Origin: HKCCE3408 sp038530555
GTDB taxonomy: Bacteria; Pseudomonadota; Alphaproteobacteria; Rhodobacterales; Rhodobacteraceae
Assembly (NCBI GenBank): GCA_038530555.1
Contig: JBCBCN010000001.1
Coordinates: forward strand, 558,001-622,000
Direction: 5' to 3'
Length of the DNA: 64,000 nucleotides
Within the stretch, counting starts at the first letter, position 1. Every line of letters starts with the position of its first letter. The notes beneath the pieces are model-generated. The model saw nothing but the letters and a program-made list of their open reading frames with translations, searched no databases and was not told the DNA's origin. Both the position numbers and the translations under genes were made by a program. Shown one piece after another: positions 16,301-24,377 of the stretch.

Positions 16301-16777
16301 CGGCCCGCGCCGCGCCCGGCTTCGATCCAAGACAGGGCTCAGGCGGCGGCGGAAGCAGCAGCACTCGGCGCCACCGAACTGGCGATTGCCGTCTCCCCGC
16401 GCCCGCCCGTCCGGCCCCGCGATCTGGCCGAAGCCGCCGCCGCGCGCGGGCCTGCTGCGGGCGCCTCGACTGCCGAAACCGCGCCGCCCGCCGCCAATGA
16501 GGTGGCCGCGACGGTCACGCCGGATATCCCGTCAAGCGCCACGGTTAGCCGCACGGCGACGATCGAGGGCGCAATCAATCTGCGCGAAGTGAACCTGATC
16601 GGGATCACGGGCACGGCGAGCGAGCGTCGCGCCCTCGTGCGTTTGCCCTCGGGCCGTTTTCAGACCGTCTCCGTCGGCGACCGGCTGGATGGCGGGCGCA
16701 TTGCGGCGATCGGCGCCAACAGCCTGCAATATGTCAAAAACGGCCGCAACATCACGCTCGAGGTTCCTCAGGGGTGA
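13400..16777 (+). CDS. Giant one-pass membrane protein with GspL/PilM-like and GspC/PilP-like ends
   Basis: A 1,125-residue protein of unknown function. Residues 1 to about 160 (TVEFALFLSPDGIALAHRQ, then LLILPNDQIFYGDLPV, GRTPYQISELAYDF, VQVAAVAQHTLTEAMDFARR) resemble the actin-like cytoplasmic domain of GspL/PilM clamps. A long acidic, Pro/Ala-rich, probably disordered stretch (about 170-630) follows. One membrane helix lies near 635-657 (ALVLSLVFILLLALVAVWSA). A second low-complexity region spans 660-1050. The last 70 residues (NLREVNLIGITG, RLPSGRFQTVSVGD, RIAAIGANSLQYVKNGR, NITLEVP) look like the homology region of GspC/PilP. No secretion or pilus gene is adjacent. Family resemblances are by eye. 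GGAAGGA precedes the ATG. Monocistronic: terminator upstream, convergent mgtE downstream. Confidence 0.8.
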   Translation: MTVEFALFLSPDGIALAHRQGPGHWALIGDTPLDVPDLGAQLRRLRQLGEARAGGYFPTLLILPNDQIFYGDLPVDDGPGAELSASVGRALAGRTPYQISELAYDFRGLEPGIVQVAAVAQHTLTEAMDFARRAGFNGVGFAASPPFARFQGVPIFEMAAGFNAPSHLGDGLEMGPDLLGNPDAHPDAQGAPGALGEADRAPELSAEVGQVFVAEIISSSDEGADSEAPETASADGRETDPAILDEAQVDEPGSDDLPEDEYEDAYEDIDDIEAQLAQMSEFEPDPGPDLGPDMGPLPDSPPQEAAKSASESLEKPPEPAMDDAPSFALESEPQTAEDQSAVPEAEGAEAATIDDAPGEQAAEEPAHFAIISKEGSPSDELSPEQQNDAQSEPATPAPALQFGTARRRDDGGAAPSPTAEPLVRRPSRIAIIPAGDPASGIAITPHGGPLRRDARLSFEPTTRELEAEAATQPAPDETAPSVHPVPERADPPISRRPITADSAPLDLPTEGTSTADDVPSLPAALAARATLPPKLAETLKNWRARNKSDAQDETPVDLKTALESPQPVAAPNESVEAPARPSLPLGRVLRGGEREGGRSMPGADIAAFQGEDGLITESMLARRTEAAEMPSLRTALVLSLVFILLLALVAVWSALFLPDSRVAQWLGRVAPDVDMAAAPQAQDGAISAPEGVSLNGAPFQGDIDAGAQALAEGRFGNGMNAAGSSGGAIENEALADGALTESDLALLAPMPVPDTSDLPGDPGTRLAAGDIAAPALPVRDAPPPPNMPSLAEAEAIYEQFGIWQLPPPVFAPPPEEFLDAAVQEEVYVASIDPVIGSYDAVALRMPATAPDPQRVYRSPPPFGTEFDLNAAGFVRPTPEGALTPEGALIFAGRPSVVAPPRPNEAAEASGLVAPEGGDAGIFGEAADAGIGAAILAAFPPQPRPDDLTERRERQVLGGLTRTELGERRPAPRPASIQDRAQAAAEAAALGATELAIAVSPRPPVRPRDLAEAAAARGPAAGASTAETAPPAANEVAATVTPDIPSSATVSRTATIEGAINLREVNLIGITGTASERRALVRLPSGRFQTVSVGDRLDGGRIAAIGANSLQYVKNGRNITLEVPQG

Positions 16778-16782
16778 GGACC

Positions 16783-17002
16783 GGTCCGGGCAACGCCCGG
16801 TGACCGCTCTAGTGGAGCGGGCAAGGTCCGAACGGGCGGAGCCCCGGCGCCGGTCCGTGCGAAGCTCGGCCTTCGCTCCAGTGGAGCGAATGAGGCTTCT
16901 ATGGGTGGAGCCCAGCAGCCGGTCCGGGCAACGCCCGGTGACCGCTCCATTGGAGCGGGCAAGGTCAGAACGGGCGGAGCCCCGGCGCCGGTCCGGGCCG
17001 AA
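16783..17002. repeat. Three 69-bp tandem repeats with conserved hairpins
   Basis: Units begin with GGTCC at 16783, 16852 and 16921, and a truncated fourth begins at 16990; the period is exactly 69 bp. Each unit carries an inverted repeat near its centre: CCGCTC/GAGCGG in unit 1 (16804-16820), TTCGCTCC/GGAGCGAA in unit 2 (16872-16890) and CCGCTCC/GGAGCGG in unit 3 (16942-16958). The outer pairs change in a compensatory way between units (CC/GG against TT/AA). A second hairpin, CCGGGC/GCCCGG, is present in units 1 and 3. The array lies between convergent genes. It is open on both strands in one frame each, but there is no start signal and it is not considered coding. Confidence 0.8.
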
Positions 17003-17023
17003 CCCCCATCAAGGCACAGCGCC

Positions 17024-18430
17024 CTAAAGCAGCACCACCACCGCTAGGCCCAAAAAGGCGAAAAAGCCCACCACATCGGTCACTGTCGTCACGAAAGCCC
17101 CTGAGGCAAGCGCTGGGTCGACGCCCACCCGATCCAGGACCACCGGGATCAGCACCCCGGCCAATCCCGCGACCACCAGATTGACCACCATCGCCGCCGC
17201 GATCACCATGCCCAAAGCGGGTGAGCCGAACCAGATCAGGCCAACCACACCCATCACAACGGCGAAAAAGACCCCGTTGATCAGGCCCACCGCGCCCTCG
17301 CGCCAAACCACGCGCATAAGGTTCGAGCGGGTCAGGTCCTTGGTCGCAATGGCCCGCACCGCCACGGTCAGGCTTTGCGTGCCGGCATTGCCGCCCATCG
17401 AGGCCACGATCGGCATTAGCACAGCCAGGGCCACGATCTGGGTGATCGCCTCTTCGAATTGCGCGATCACCAGGGAGGCCAGGATCGAGGTGATCAGGTT
17501 CACCCCCAGCCACGGCAGGCGCAGTTTCGTCGTCCCGATCACCCGGTCCGAGATCGAGCTTTCCTCGCCAACACCGGCCAGGCGCAGGATGTCTTCCTCG
17601 GCCTCTTCGTCCTGGATGATCATCGCGTCATCGATGGTGATCTGACCCACAAGACGGCCGTCCTCATCGACCACCGGGGCCGAGATCAGGTGATATTGAT
17701 TGAAGGCATAGGCCACGTCTTCCTCGGCCTGGGCGGTGGGGATGACGCGAAAACTATCCTCGGTGATCTCGGTTAGCGCGCTGGCCCGCGGCGTCGACAA
17801 AAGCCGGCCAAGTGACACATAGGCCACCGGCTTCATGCGTGGATCAACCAAGATGACATGGTAGAATTGTTCGGGCAAAGCTGTCTTTTGTTCGCGCAGA
17901 TAGTCGATGGTATCACCAACGCTCCAGAAATCGGGCACCCGCACCACTTCGCGCTGCATCAGGCGCCCGGCCGAACCTTCTGGATAGCTCAGCGCCTCTT
18001 CGACCGCCGCCCGGTCGGCCTGATCGAGCGAGGCAAGAATGGCCTCTTGCTGGGCGTCGTCTTCGAGGTTTTCAACAAGGTCAACGACGTCGTCACTGTC
18101 GAGCTCACGCACGGCCTCGCTCAGCACGCGGCGCGGCAGCAGTTCGATCACCGCCTCGCGCAGGCCCTCGTCAAGCTCCGAGAGAACCTCACCATCGATC
18201 CGTTCCGACCAAAGCGCCAGAAGCCGCGCGCGCTGGGTGTCGCTGAGCTGTTCGAGAAGGTCAGCGATGTCAGCTGGGTGGAGCGGCTCAAGCGCGTCTG
18301 CTACGGCCGGGGCGTCGCCGGCATCGACGGCTTCGGTCAGACGCTCCCACATCGCGGGGCTGAGCGCATAGGCGCCTTCGGCCTCCTCCGGGCCGTCGTC
18401 GCGGTCGAGAACGTCGGTTGGTTCGCTCAT
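17024..18430 (-). CDS. mgtE: Magnesium transporter MgtE
   Basis: A 468-residue Mg2+ channel of the inner membrane. The acidic N-terminal domain (about residues 35-150, helical repeats such as LEPLHPADIADLLEQL) is followed by a CBS pair (about 155-275; DSFRVIPTAQAEEDVAYAF and APVVDEDGRLVGQITIDDA) and five membrane helices at the C-terminus, with PIVASMGGNAGTQSLTVAVR in the pore region. The N and CBS domains close the pore when Mg2+ is high. The ATG at 18430 is chosen because MSEPTDVLDR starts there; an in-frame upstream stretch of 24 codons lacks family similarity. Convergent with the giant membrane protein, divergent from guaD. Confidence 0.95.
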   Translation of the reverse strand: MSEPTDVLDRDDGPEEAEGAYALSPAMWERLTEAVDAGDAPAVADALEPLHPADIADLLEQLSDTQRARLLALWSERIDGEVLSELDEGLREAVIELLPRRVLSEAVRELDSDDVVDLVENLEDDAQQEAILASLDQADRAAVEEALSYPEGSAGRLMQREVVRVPDFWSVGDTIDYLREQKTALPEQFYHVILVDPRMKPVAYVSLGRLLSTPRASALTEITEDSFRVIPTAQAEEDVAYAFNQYHLISAPVVDEDGRLVGQITIDDAMIIQDEEAEEDILRLAGVGEESSISDRVIGTTKLRLPWLGVNLITSILASLVIAQFEEAITQIVALAVLMPIVASMGGNAGTQSLTVAVRAIATKDLTRSNLMRVVWREGAVGLINGVFFAVVMGVVGLIWFGSPALGMVIAAAMVVNLVVAGLAGVLIPVVLDRVGVDPALASGAFVTTVTDVVGFFAFLGLAVVVLL

Positions 18431-18615
18431 GCGGGCGGCCTCCATAGCGCGGGTGCCCCGGTACGCCCTGGCGCGGGCGGATGGGCTGATTTGGCTGGGC
18501 ATTTTGGCGTCACCCAGGGTATGACAGCCCGGCCCCGCCGAGAAAAGGGGGCGATGCCGGGCGCCGCACAGGATTTACGTGCGCGCGACGCTGCCCGGCA
18601 AACAAGCGAGCACCG

Positions 18616-19932
18616 ATGCCAGAGCCGACACCGCAAACGCCACACGACCGCAAGAGGCTTCTTCTCGGGCAAACGCTGAGCTGGCCCGAGGGGCCGATGG
18701 AGAAAGCCGTGAGCGCGATGCGCCATGAGCGGCACGGCGCGGTCGTGATCGAAGAGGGCCGGATTGCCGCCGTTGGAGCAGCCGAAGACCTCTTGGCGGC
18801 ACATGCTCAGGCCGAGATCACAGACCATGGCGCGGCACTGATCCTGCCCGGCTTTGTCGATGCCCATGCGCATTATCCGCAGACGGCGATCATCGCGTCC
18901 TGGGGCAAGCGGCTTATTGATTGGCTGAACGATTACACCTTCCCCGAGGAGATGCGCCTGGCCAACCCGGCCTATGCCGCCGAGATTGCGGGGCGATATC
19001 TCGACTTGATCTTGGCTGAGGGCACCACGACCGTCTTGAGCTACGCCACCAGCGAAATGGTCAGCGCGGAGGCGTTCTTTGAAGCCGCCGAGGCGCGCGG
19101 GATGCGGGCCATCGCGGGCAAAACCTGCATGGATCGCAACGCGCCCAAAGCGCTGTGCGACACGGCCCAGCGGGCCTATGACGAAAGCCGCGCGCTTCTG
19201 CAGGCTTGGCATGGGCGCGGGCGGCTTGGCTATGCGATCACGCCGCGCTTTGCGCCCACGTCCAGCGCCGCGCAGCTCGACGCGCTGGGGTCGCTTTGGG
19301 CGGAGCATCCCGATTGCCTGATGCAGACCCATCTGAGCGAGCAAACTGAGGAGTTGGCCTGGGTGGGCGAGCTTTTCCCCGAAGCTCTGGATTACCTCGA
19401 TGTCTACGAGCGCTTCGGCCTGATCGGGCCCGGCGCGGTCTTTGGCCACGCGATCCACCTGACGGACCGTGAGCGGGACCGCCTGGCCGAGAGCGGTGCG
19501 GCCCTGGCCCATTGCCCGACATCCAACACCTTCATCGGCTCGGGGCTATTCGATATGGGGCTCGCGCGGCTGATGCCCGTAGGGCTTGCCACCGATACAG
19601 GCGGCGGGTCGAGCTTTTCCATGCTCAGGACGATGGCGGCGGCTTACGAGATCGCGCAGTTGCGCGGCCAGGCGCTACATCCGTCCGAGCTGATTTGGCT
19701 GGCCACGTCTGGCTCTGCTCGTGCGCTCAGGCTGGGCGAGAGGATTGGGCGCTTGGCACCGGGGATCGAGGCGGATTTGGTGGTGCTGGATCTGGCCTCG
19801 ACACCGGCGATTGCGCAGCGCGCGGACCAAGCCGAGGATATCTGGCAGGCGCTGTTTCCGACGATCATGCTGGGCGATGACCGGGCGGTGGCGCAGGTTT
19901 ATGTTGCTGGGCGCGCGGTTAAAGACGTCTGA
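18616..19932 (+). CDS. guaD: Guanine deaminase
   Basis: A 438-residue amidohydrolase that deaminates guanine to xanthine. Metal ligands include H84 and H86 in PGFVDAHAHYPQ and the histidine in QTHLSEQTEEL (about residue 240). The guanine-deaminase signature TDTGGGSSFSML near residue 325 carries the second metal-binding aspartate, and YAITPRFAPTSS near residue 210 is also typical. These marks separate it from atrazine/cytosine deaminase relatives. It is a lone gene between divergent mgtE and convergent katG, fitting a general nucleobase-scavenging lifestyle also seen in the pyrimidine operon at 1-7593 and the nucleoside hydrolase at 54318. Confidence 0.94.
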   Translation: MPEPTPQTPHDRKRLLLGQTLSWPEGPMEKAVSAMRHERHGAVVIEEGRIAAVGAAEDLLAAHAQAEITDHGAALILPGFVDAHAHYPQTAIIASWGKRLIDWLNDYTFPEEMRLANPAYAAEIAGRYLDLILAEGTTTVLSYATSEMVSAEAFFEAAEARGMRAIAGKTCMDRNAPKALCDTAQRAYDESRALLQAWHGRGRLGYAITPRFAPTSSAAQLDALGSLWAEHPDCLMQTHLSEQTEELAWVGELFPEALDYLDVYERFGLIGPGAVFGHAIHLTDRERDRLAESGAALAHCPTSNTFIGSGLFDMGLARLMPVGLATDTGGGSSFSMLRTMAAAYEIAQLRGQALHPSELIWLATSGSARALRLGERIGRLAPGIEADLVVLDLASTPAIAQRADQAEDIWQALFPTIMLGDDRAVAQVYVAGRAVKDV

Positions 19933-19971
19933 GGCTGGGGCCGCAACTTCGGTCGCGGCCCCGCCGGCGTC

Positions 19972-22152
19972 TTAGTCGAGCAGGTCGAAGCGGTCAGCTT
20001 CCATCACCTTGGTCCAGGCGGCGACAAAGTCGCGGCGGAACTTCCCGCCGTTATCGTCCTGGGCATACACCTCGGCATAGCCGCGCAGCACCGAGTTGGA
20101 GCCAAAGACCAAATCAACGCTGGTTGCGGTCCACTTCACCTCACCGCTCGCGCGGTCGCGCAACTCATAGATGCCGGGGTTTGAGCCAGGCTGCCAGCTG
20201 ATGTCCATATCGGTCAGATTGACGAAGAAGTCCTGGCTCAGCGCGCCCTCGCGGTCGGTGAAGACGCCGTGCTTGGCGCCACCATGGTTCACACCGATCC
20301 CGCGCAGACCGCCCAGAAGGACCGTCATCTCGCCCGCCGACAGACCCATGAGCTGCGCGCGGTCGAGAAGCAGCGCCTCGCCCGAAACGGCATAGGGCTC
20401 TTTCATCCAGTTGCGGAAGCCATCGGCGAGCGGCTCGAGAACGGCGAAACTGTCCGCGTCGGTCATCTCATCCGTGGCGTCACCGCGACCCTGCGTGAAG
20501 GGCACCTCTAGCGCCTGACCGCCTGCCTCAGCCGCCATCTCGATGCCGAGATTGCCCGCGAGCACGATGGTGTCGGCCAGGGATGCGCCGTGCTTGGCCG
20601 CGATGGGCCCGAGCACGTCCAGCACACGGGCCAGGCGTTCGGGCTCATTGCCCTCCCAGTCCTTTTGCGGCGCCAGACGGATCCGAGCCCCATTCGCCCC
20701 GCCGCGCTTATCCGAGCCGCGAAAGGTGCGCGCGCTGTCCCAGGCGGTGGCGATCATGTCGCCCGCCGCGAGACCCGCCGACGCGATGTCCGCCTTGAGC
20801 GCGGCCACATCGTAGTCCGTTGGCCCGGCGGGGATCGGATCCTGCCAGATCAGGTCTTCCTCCGGCACTTCCGGCCCGAGATAATTGGCTTTCGGGCCCA
20901 TATCGCGGTGGGTCAGCTTGAACCAAGCCCGCGCAAACGTGTCGGAGAAATATTCCGGATCGGCCATGAAGCGCTCGCAAATCTCGCGATAGGTCGGATC
21001 GAGCTTCATCGCCATATCGGCGTCCGTCATCATCGGCTGCTGACGCGTGTCGGGGTCCGAGGCATCGCGCGGCATGTCGTCTTCGGCGATCTCAATCGGC
21101 TGCCATTGCCAGGCGCCCGCGGGCGATTTCACCAGGTGCCATTCATGGCCGAAGAGCATCTCGAGATAGCCCATATCCCACTTGGTCGGCTCCTTGGTCC
21201 AGGCGCCTTCGAGCCCTGAAACAAAGAGCGAATTTGCCGCGTCGGTCTGGCCCGGATTGACCCAGCCCAGGCCCTGCGCCTCAAGCGCGCCGCCTTCGGG
21301 GCCGTCGCCGACCTCGTGGCCACCGGACATGCCGTGGCACTTGCCCACCGTGTGCCCGCCACAGGTCAGCGCGGCAGTCTCTTCGTCGTTCATCGCCATG
21401 CGCGAGAAGGTTACGCGCATCATCGCCGCGGTGCGGAGGGGATCAGGCTCGCCGTTCACACCCTCGGGATTGACGTAGATCAGCCCCATATGGGACGCGC
21501 CCAGGGGGTCATAGAGGCTGTCGGCGTCATTGAGATCGGAAAAACGCTGTTCGCTGGGGGCCAAGAACTCGGCCTCCGCACCCCAATAGACGTCCTTTTC
21601 CGGCGCCCAGAGGTCTTCGCGCCCAAAGGCAAAGCCATAGGTTTTCAGGCCCATCGCCTCATACGCCACAGTCCCGGAATAGACCATCAGATCGGCCCAG
21701 CTCAGCTTGTTGCCGTATTTCTTTTTGATCGGCCAAAGCAGGCGACGAAGCTTGTCCGTTCCGGCATTGTCGGGCCAGGAATTGAGCGGTGCAAACCGCA
21801 TCGTGCCGGTCCCTGCACCGCCGCGCCCGTCAGAGGTGCGATAGGTCCCCGCCGCGTGCCAAGACAGCCGCACCATCGAGGCGCCGTAATGTCCGTAATC
21901 GGCGGGCCACCAGGACTGACTGTCGGTCAGAAGCGCGATGATGTCGGACTTGAGCGCGGTCACATCGAGGCTTTTGACAGCCTCCCGGTAATTGAAATCC
22001 GGGTCCATCGGATTGGTCGGCGTGCCGTGCTGATGGAGAATGTCGAGGTTCAGCGCCTCCGGCCAAAACTTGGTGACCGGCTCCGATGTGGAGGTGTTGC
22101 CACCATGGTTGAAGGGGCAGCTGGCAAAGGTGCTGGCCTGATTTCCGTCCAT
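19972..22152 (-). CDS. katG: Catalase-peroxidase KatG
   Basis: A 726-residue bifunctional haem enzyme that removes H2O2. The distal site is VRLSWHAAGTYRTSDGRGG, with the Trp and His of the active site. The Tyr and Met of the Met-Tyr-Trp adduct lie in GLIYVNPEGVNG and RMAMNDEETAAL. The proximal haem histidine is in TCGGHTVGKCHG. A second, non-haem peroxidase-like domain forms the C-terminal half, as is usual. Start at 22152 is supported by GGAG six bases upstream (MDGNQASTFASCPFNHG); 22 further codons upstream are open but fall in the promoter region. Divergent from oxyR with 109 bp between starts, the standard arrangement for peroxide-inducible katG. Confidence 0.97.
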   Translation of the reverse strand: MDGNQASTFASCPFNHGGNTSTSEPVTKFWPEALNLDILHQHGTPTNPMDPDFNYREAVKSLDVTALKSDIIALLTDSQSWWPADYGHYGASMVRLSWHAAGTYRTSDGRGGAGTGTMRFAPLNSWPDNAGTDKLRRLLWPIKKKYGNKLSWADLMVYSGTVAYEAMGLKTYGFAFGREDLWAPEKDVYWGAEAEFLAPSEQRFSDLNDADSLYDPLGASHMGLIYVNPEGVNGEPDPLRTAAMMRVTFSRMAMNDEETAALTCGGHTVGKCHGMSGGHEVGDGPEGGALEAQGLGWVNPGQTDAANSLFVSGLEGAWTKEPTKWDMGYLEMLFGHEWHLVKSPAGAWQWQPIEIAEDDMPRDASDPDTRQQPMMTDADMAMKLDPTYREICERFMADPEYFSDTFARAWFKLTHRDMGPKANYLGPEVPEEDLIWQDPIPAGPTDYDVAALKADIASAGLAAGDMIATAWDSARTFRGSDKRGGANGARIRLAPQKDWEGNEPERLARVLDVLGPIAAKHGASLADTIVLAGNLGIEMAAEAGGQALEVPFTQGRGDATDEMTDADSFAVLEPLADGFRNWMKEPYAVSGEALLLDRAQLMGLSAGEMTVLLGGLRGIGVNHGGAKHGVFTDREGALSQDFFVNLTDMDISWQPGSNPGIYELRDRASGEVKWTATSVDLVFGSNSVLRGYAEVYAQDDNGGKFRRDFVAAWTKVMEADRFDLLD

Positions 22153-22261
22153 CTTAGTCTCCGATATGTCTGGGGCGCTCGCGCTTCCTGGATGCTTGAG
22201 TGTAGCCGCTGGGAGCAATAAGGATAGTTAAATGTTTTTACTGTTTTGATTTGCTCGACTT
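22153..22261. promoter_or_regulatory. katG-oxyR divergent control region
   Basis: A 109-bp A/T-richer interval between divergent katG and oxyR. ATAG at 22224-22227 with T-rich boxes spaced seven bases downstream is a weak partial match to the OxyR pattern (ATAG-N7-CTAT repeats). The arrangement argues for an OxyR site here more than the sequence does. Confidence 0.4.
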
Positions 22262-23155
22262 ATGAATGGACTGACCCTCAAACACCTGCGCTATTTGTCC
22301 GCTTTGGCCGAGCATCGGCATTTCGGCCGGGCGGCCCAGGCCTGCGCCATCACGCAGCCCGCGCTATCCATTCAAATCAAAGACTTAGAAGCCCTCGTTG
22401 ATGCGCCGCTAGTCGAGCGAGACACGCGTCAGATCCGCCTCACGCAACTTGGCCAAGCCCTGGTGGCCAAGGCGCAAACGATTTTGGGCGAGATCGACGA
22501 GATCGAAGGGCTGGTCCGGGCCGCGCGAGGGCGCTTGACGGGCGAGATGCGCCTGGGCGTGATCCCGACCATCGCCCCTTATTTACTGCCGCGCATCGTG
22601 ATGGAGCTGGAGAGCCGCTTTCCCGCCCTGGACATCCTGCCGCGGGAGGCGATCACAAGCAGCCTGGTGAGTGATCTGCTCGATTACAATCTCGACGCCG
22701 CTATCGTCTCCCTGCCGATTCAAGAGCCGCGCTTACAAGAGATGGCGCTTTTTGAGGAGGATTTCGTACTGGTCCGTGCACCCGAGGATGCCGGGCGACC
22801 GATCCCGGGCGTGGCCGAGCTCAAGGCGATGCGGCTGCTCCTTTTGGGAGAGGGTCATTGCTTTCGCGATCAGGCCATTGCGCTGTGCGATCTTCCCACA
22901 CCGGGGCGCGAGATCCTGCAGGGCAGTTCGCTGTCGACCCTGGTGCAGATGGTGGGCGCCGGGATCGGAGTGACGCTAATCCCGGAGATGGCGATCGGCT
23001 TTGAAACCGGGTCAGCGCGGGTCAGCGTGGAGCGTTTCGCAGAGCAGGTGCCGAGGCGGAGCATCGGCATGGTATGGCGCAAATCGAACCCGATGGCCGA
23101 ACAGCTTAGCGATATCGGAGAGATACTCCGCGCGCTGGGGCCGCCGATTGCGTGA
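22262..23155 (+). CDS. oxyR: Hydrogen-peroxide-sensing regulator OxyR
   Basis: A 297-residue LysR-family regulator. The N-terminal helix-turn-helix covers about residues 5-60 (LKHLRYLSALAEHRHFGRAA). The C-terminal sensing domain has both redox cysteines in place: C200 and C209 in LLLLGEGHCFRDQAIALCD, matching C199/C208 of E. coli OxyR. H2O2 converts them to a disulfide and switches on target genes. The target next door is katG, divergently transcribed. The presence of both cysteines makes OxyR, rather than a generic LysR protein, the firm call. Confidence 0.95.
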   Translation: MNGLTLKHLRYLSALAEHRHFGRAAQACAITQPALSIQIKDLEALVDAPLVERDTRQIRLTQLGQALVAKAQTILGEIDEIEGLVRAARGRLTGEMRLGVIPTIAPYLLPRIVMELESRFPALDILPREAITSSLVSDLLDYNLDAAIVSLPIQEPRLQEMALFEEDFVLVRAPEDAGRPIPGVAELKAMRLLLLGEGHCFRDQAIALCDLPTPGREILQGSSLSTLVQMVGAGIGVTLIPEMAIGFETGSARVSVERFAEQVPRRSIGMVWRKSNPMAEQLSDIGEILRALGPPIA

Positions 23156-23192
23156 CGCCGATCCTATGGCCAGTGGGCGTCAATCTGAGGCG

Positions 23193-23621
23193 TCAATCTG
23201 AGGTAGGCTCGGCCTCAAGCTCATCGGCGAGCGCTTCGGCACGCGCGGCCAACTCGGCCAGATGATCGCCCACCTCCGCCGGGATAACGGCGATCCGGTC
23301 CGGCCCTTTGGCATCCTGCAAATCGGCGATCTGTCGGGCGCGTTGGGTTAGAAGCTCATCGCTTTCGGCGGCGCGTTCGGTCAGGCGGCGGTGATCGGCC
23401 TGCAGCCGGCCCATATCTTCTTCGATACCCGCGGATTTATCGGCCAGCATCAGGCCCGCCATCAACAGCATCCGCTCGGTCGGCATGCGGCCCACTTGCT
23501 GCAAAATCGCCTCGGCCTCGGCATTGAGCAGCGCTGCGGCGGCCTGCAGATAAGCCTCTTCGCCGTCTTGACAGGCCACGGTGAAATCCCGCCCGCCGAT
23601 CTCGATTGAAATTTCCGGCAT
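23193..23621 (-). CDS. zapA: Cell division protein ZapA
   Basis: A 142-residue FtsZ-ring-associated protein. The N-terminal beta region (MPEISIEIGGRDFTVACQDGE) is followed by ZapA-type helices (AYLQAAAALLNAEA… and RMLLMAGLMLADKSA) and a coiled coil. The C-terminal tail is longer than in E. coli ZapA (109 aa) and rich in Ala/Glu, with the last residues at a tandem 13-bp duplication (23176-23201) that includes the stop codon. It starts 3 bp after the upstream coiled-coil gene ends, so the pair is one operon. Convergent with oxyR. Confidence 0.9.
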   Translation of the reverse strand: MPEISIEIGGRDFTVACQDGEEAYLQAAAALLNAEAEAILQQVGRMPTERMLLMAGLMLADKSAGIEEDMGRLQADHRRLTERAAESDELLTQRARQIADLQDAKGPDRIAVIPAEVGDHLAELAARAEALADELEAEPTSD

Positions 23622-23624
23622 CGC

Positions 23625-24377
23625 TCAGCCTCCGCTTGCCATCGGGGTCAGGTCAGACAAAATATCCGCCAGCTCTGTCGCATCTGCCGCCCGCTCGGCC
23701 CTGAGCGCGTTGAGCTCCGCCACGAGTGTGGCGTTAAGCAGTTCTGGATCGGCGGCATCCGGCCCCTGCACCGCCGCCTGGCGCAGCTCGGCGCATTGCT
23801 CCAACAGCTCGGCATTAGCCAGGCGGAGTTGGCGCAAGCTGGTGATTAGGTCGTTTGGGTCAGGCGCCGGGGCGGACCCGCTGGCCGCCATGGCCGCATC
23901 CAGCCGGTCTGCCAGCTCGTCGCGCTCGTCGCGCAATCCGTTGCGTTCATCGCGAAACCGGGCGGCGCGGGCGCGCAGAATGTCGAGCTCGGCCTGGGCG
24001 TCGCCGCCCTCAGGCCCAGTCGCGGGCCCTGTCGCTGCGTCTGGCCCCGTCGCTGGCGCCGTCGCTGCGGCTGTCACCTCAGCCTGGGCCTCGCTCAACG
24101 CGGCTTGCAGCCCGTCGCGTTCCGCGCGCAGCTCGGTAAGCTCTGATTGCAGGGCCGCTATCTCTTCTGGATCAGGGGCTTCTGGATCAGGGACAACTGG
24201 ATCGGGCTCGGATTTGCTTGCCACCGCTTGCATGGCTGCTGCCGCAGCGATGCGGTCGAGCGCGCCGGTGATCCGGCTCTGCAGAGTGATGATCTTCTCT
24301 AGATCGGTGCCGCTGTCTTCGCTGTCGGTCGCTTCGGTCTGCGGGTCCTGCCCGCCTTGCCCGTCATCTTGCGCCAT
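23625..24377 (-). CDS. Coiled-coil protein cotranscribed with zapA, unknown function
   Basis: A 250-residue, highly charged protein without a signal peptide or membrane segment. Long heptad-like stretches lie at about residues 25-50, 75-110 and 135-210 (LQSELTELRAERDGLQAAL, RARAARFRDERNGLRDERD). Low-complexity inserts break them: a PDPEAPDPE repeat (from 15-bp DNA repeats near 24170-24200) and a TAPATGPDAATGPATGP stretch. Start at 24377 (MAQDDGQGGQ) is chosen; the frame is open further upstream but that part is Arg-rich and unlike the rest. It ends 3 bp before zapA, suggesting a division-associated role (inference). Confidence 0.75.
   Translation of the reverse strand: MAQDDGQGGQDPQTEATDSEDSGTDLEKIITLQSRITGALDRIAAAAAMQAVASKSEPDPVVPDPEAPDPEEIAALQSELTELRAERDGLQAALSEAQAEVTAAATAPATGPDAATGPATGPEGGDAQAELDILRARAARFRDERNGLRDERDELADRLDAAMAASGSAPAPDPNDLITSLRQLRLANAELLEQCAELRQAAVQGPDAADPELLNATLVAELNALRAERAADATELADILSDLTPMASGG

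Noticed and set aside
16783..17002. CRISPR array
   Set aside because: Units are contiguous 69-bp repeats without unique spacers and no cas genes are near.
16689..17027. Open frame made of 23-residue repeats (plus strand)
   Set aside because: It is the 69-bp DNA repeat read in frame; no ribosome site, Arg-rich composition, and a mirror frame exists on the other strand.
23156..23192. 6S RNA next to zapA
   Set aside because: The gap downstream of zapA is only 37 bp, too short for 6S RNA.
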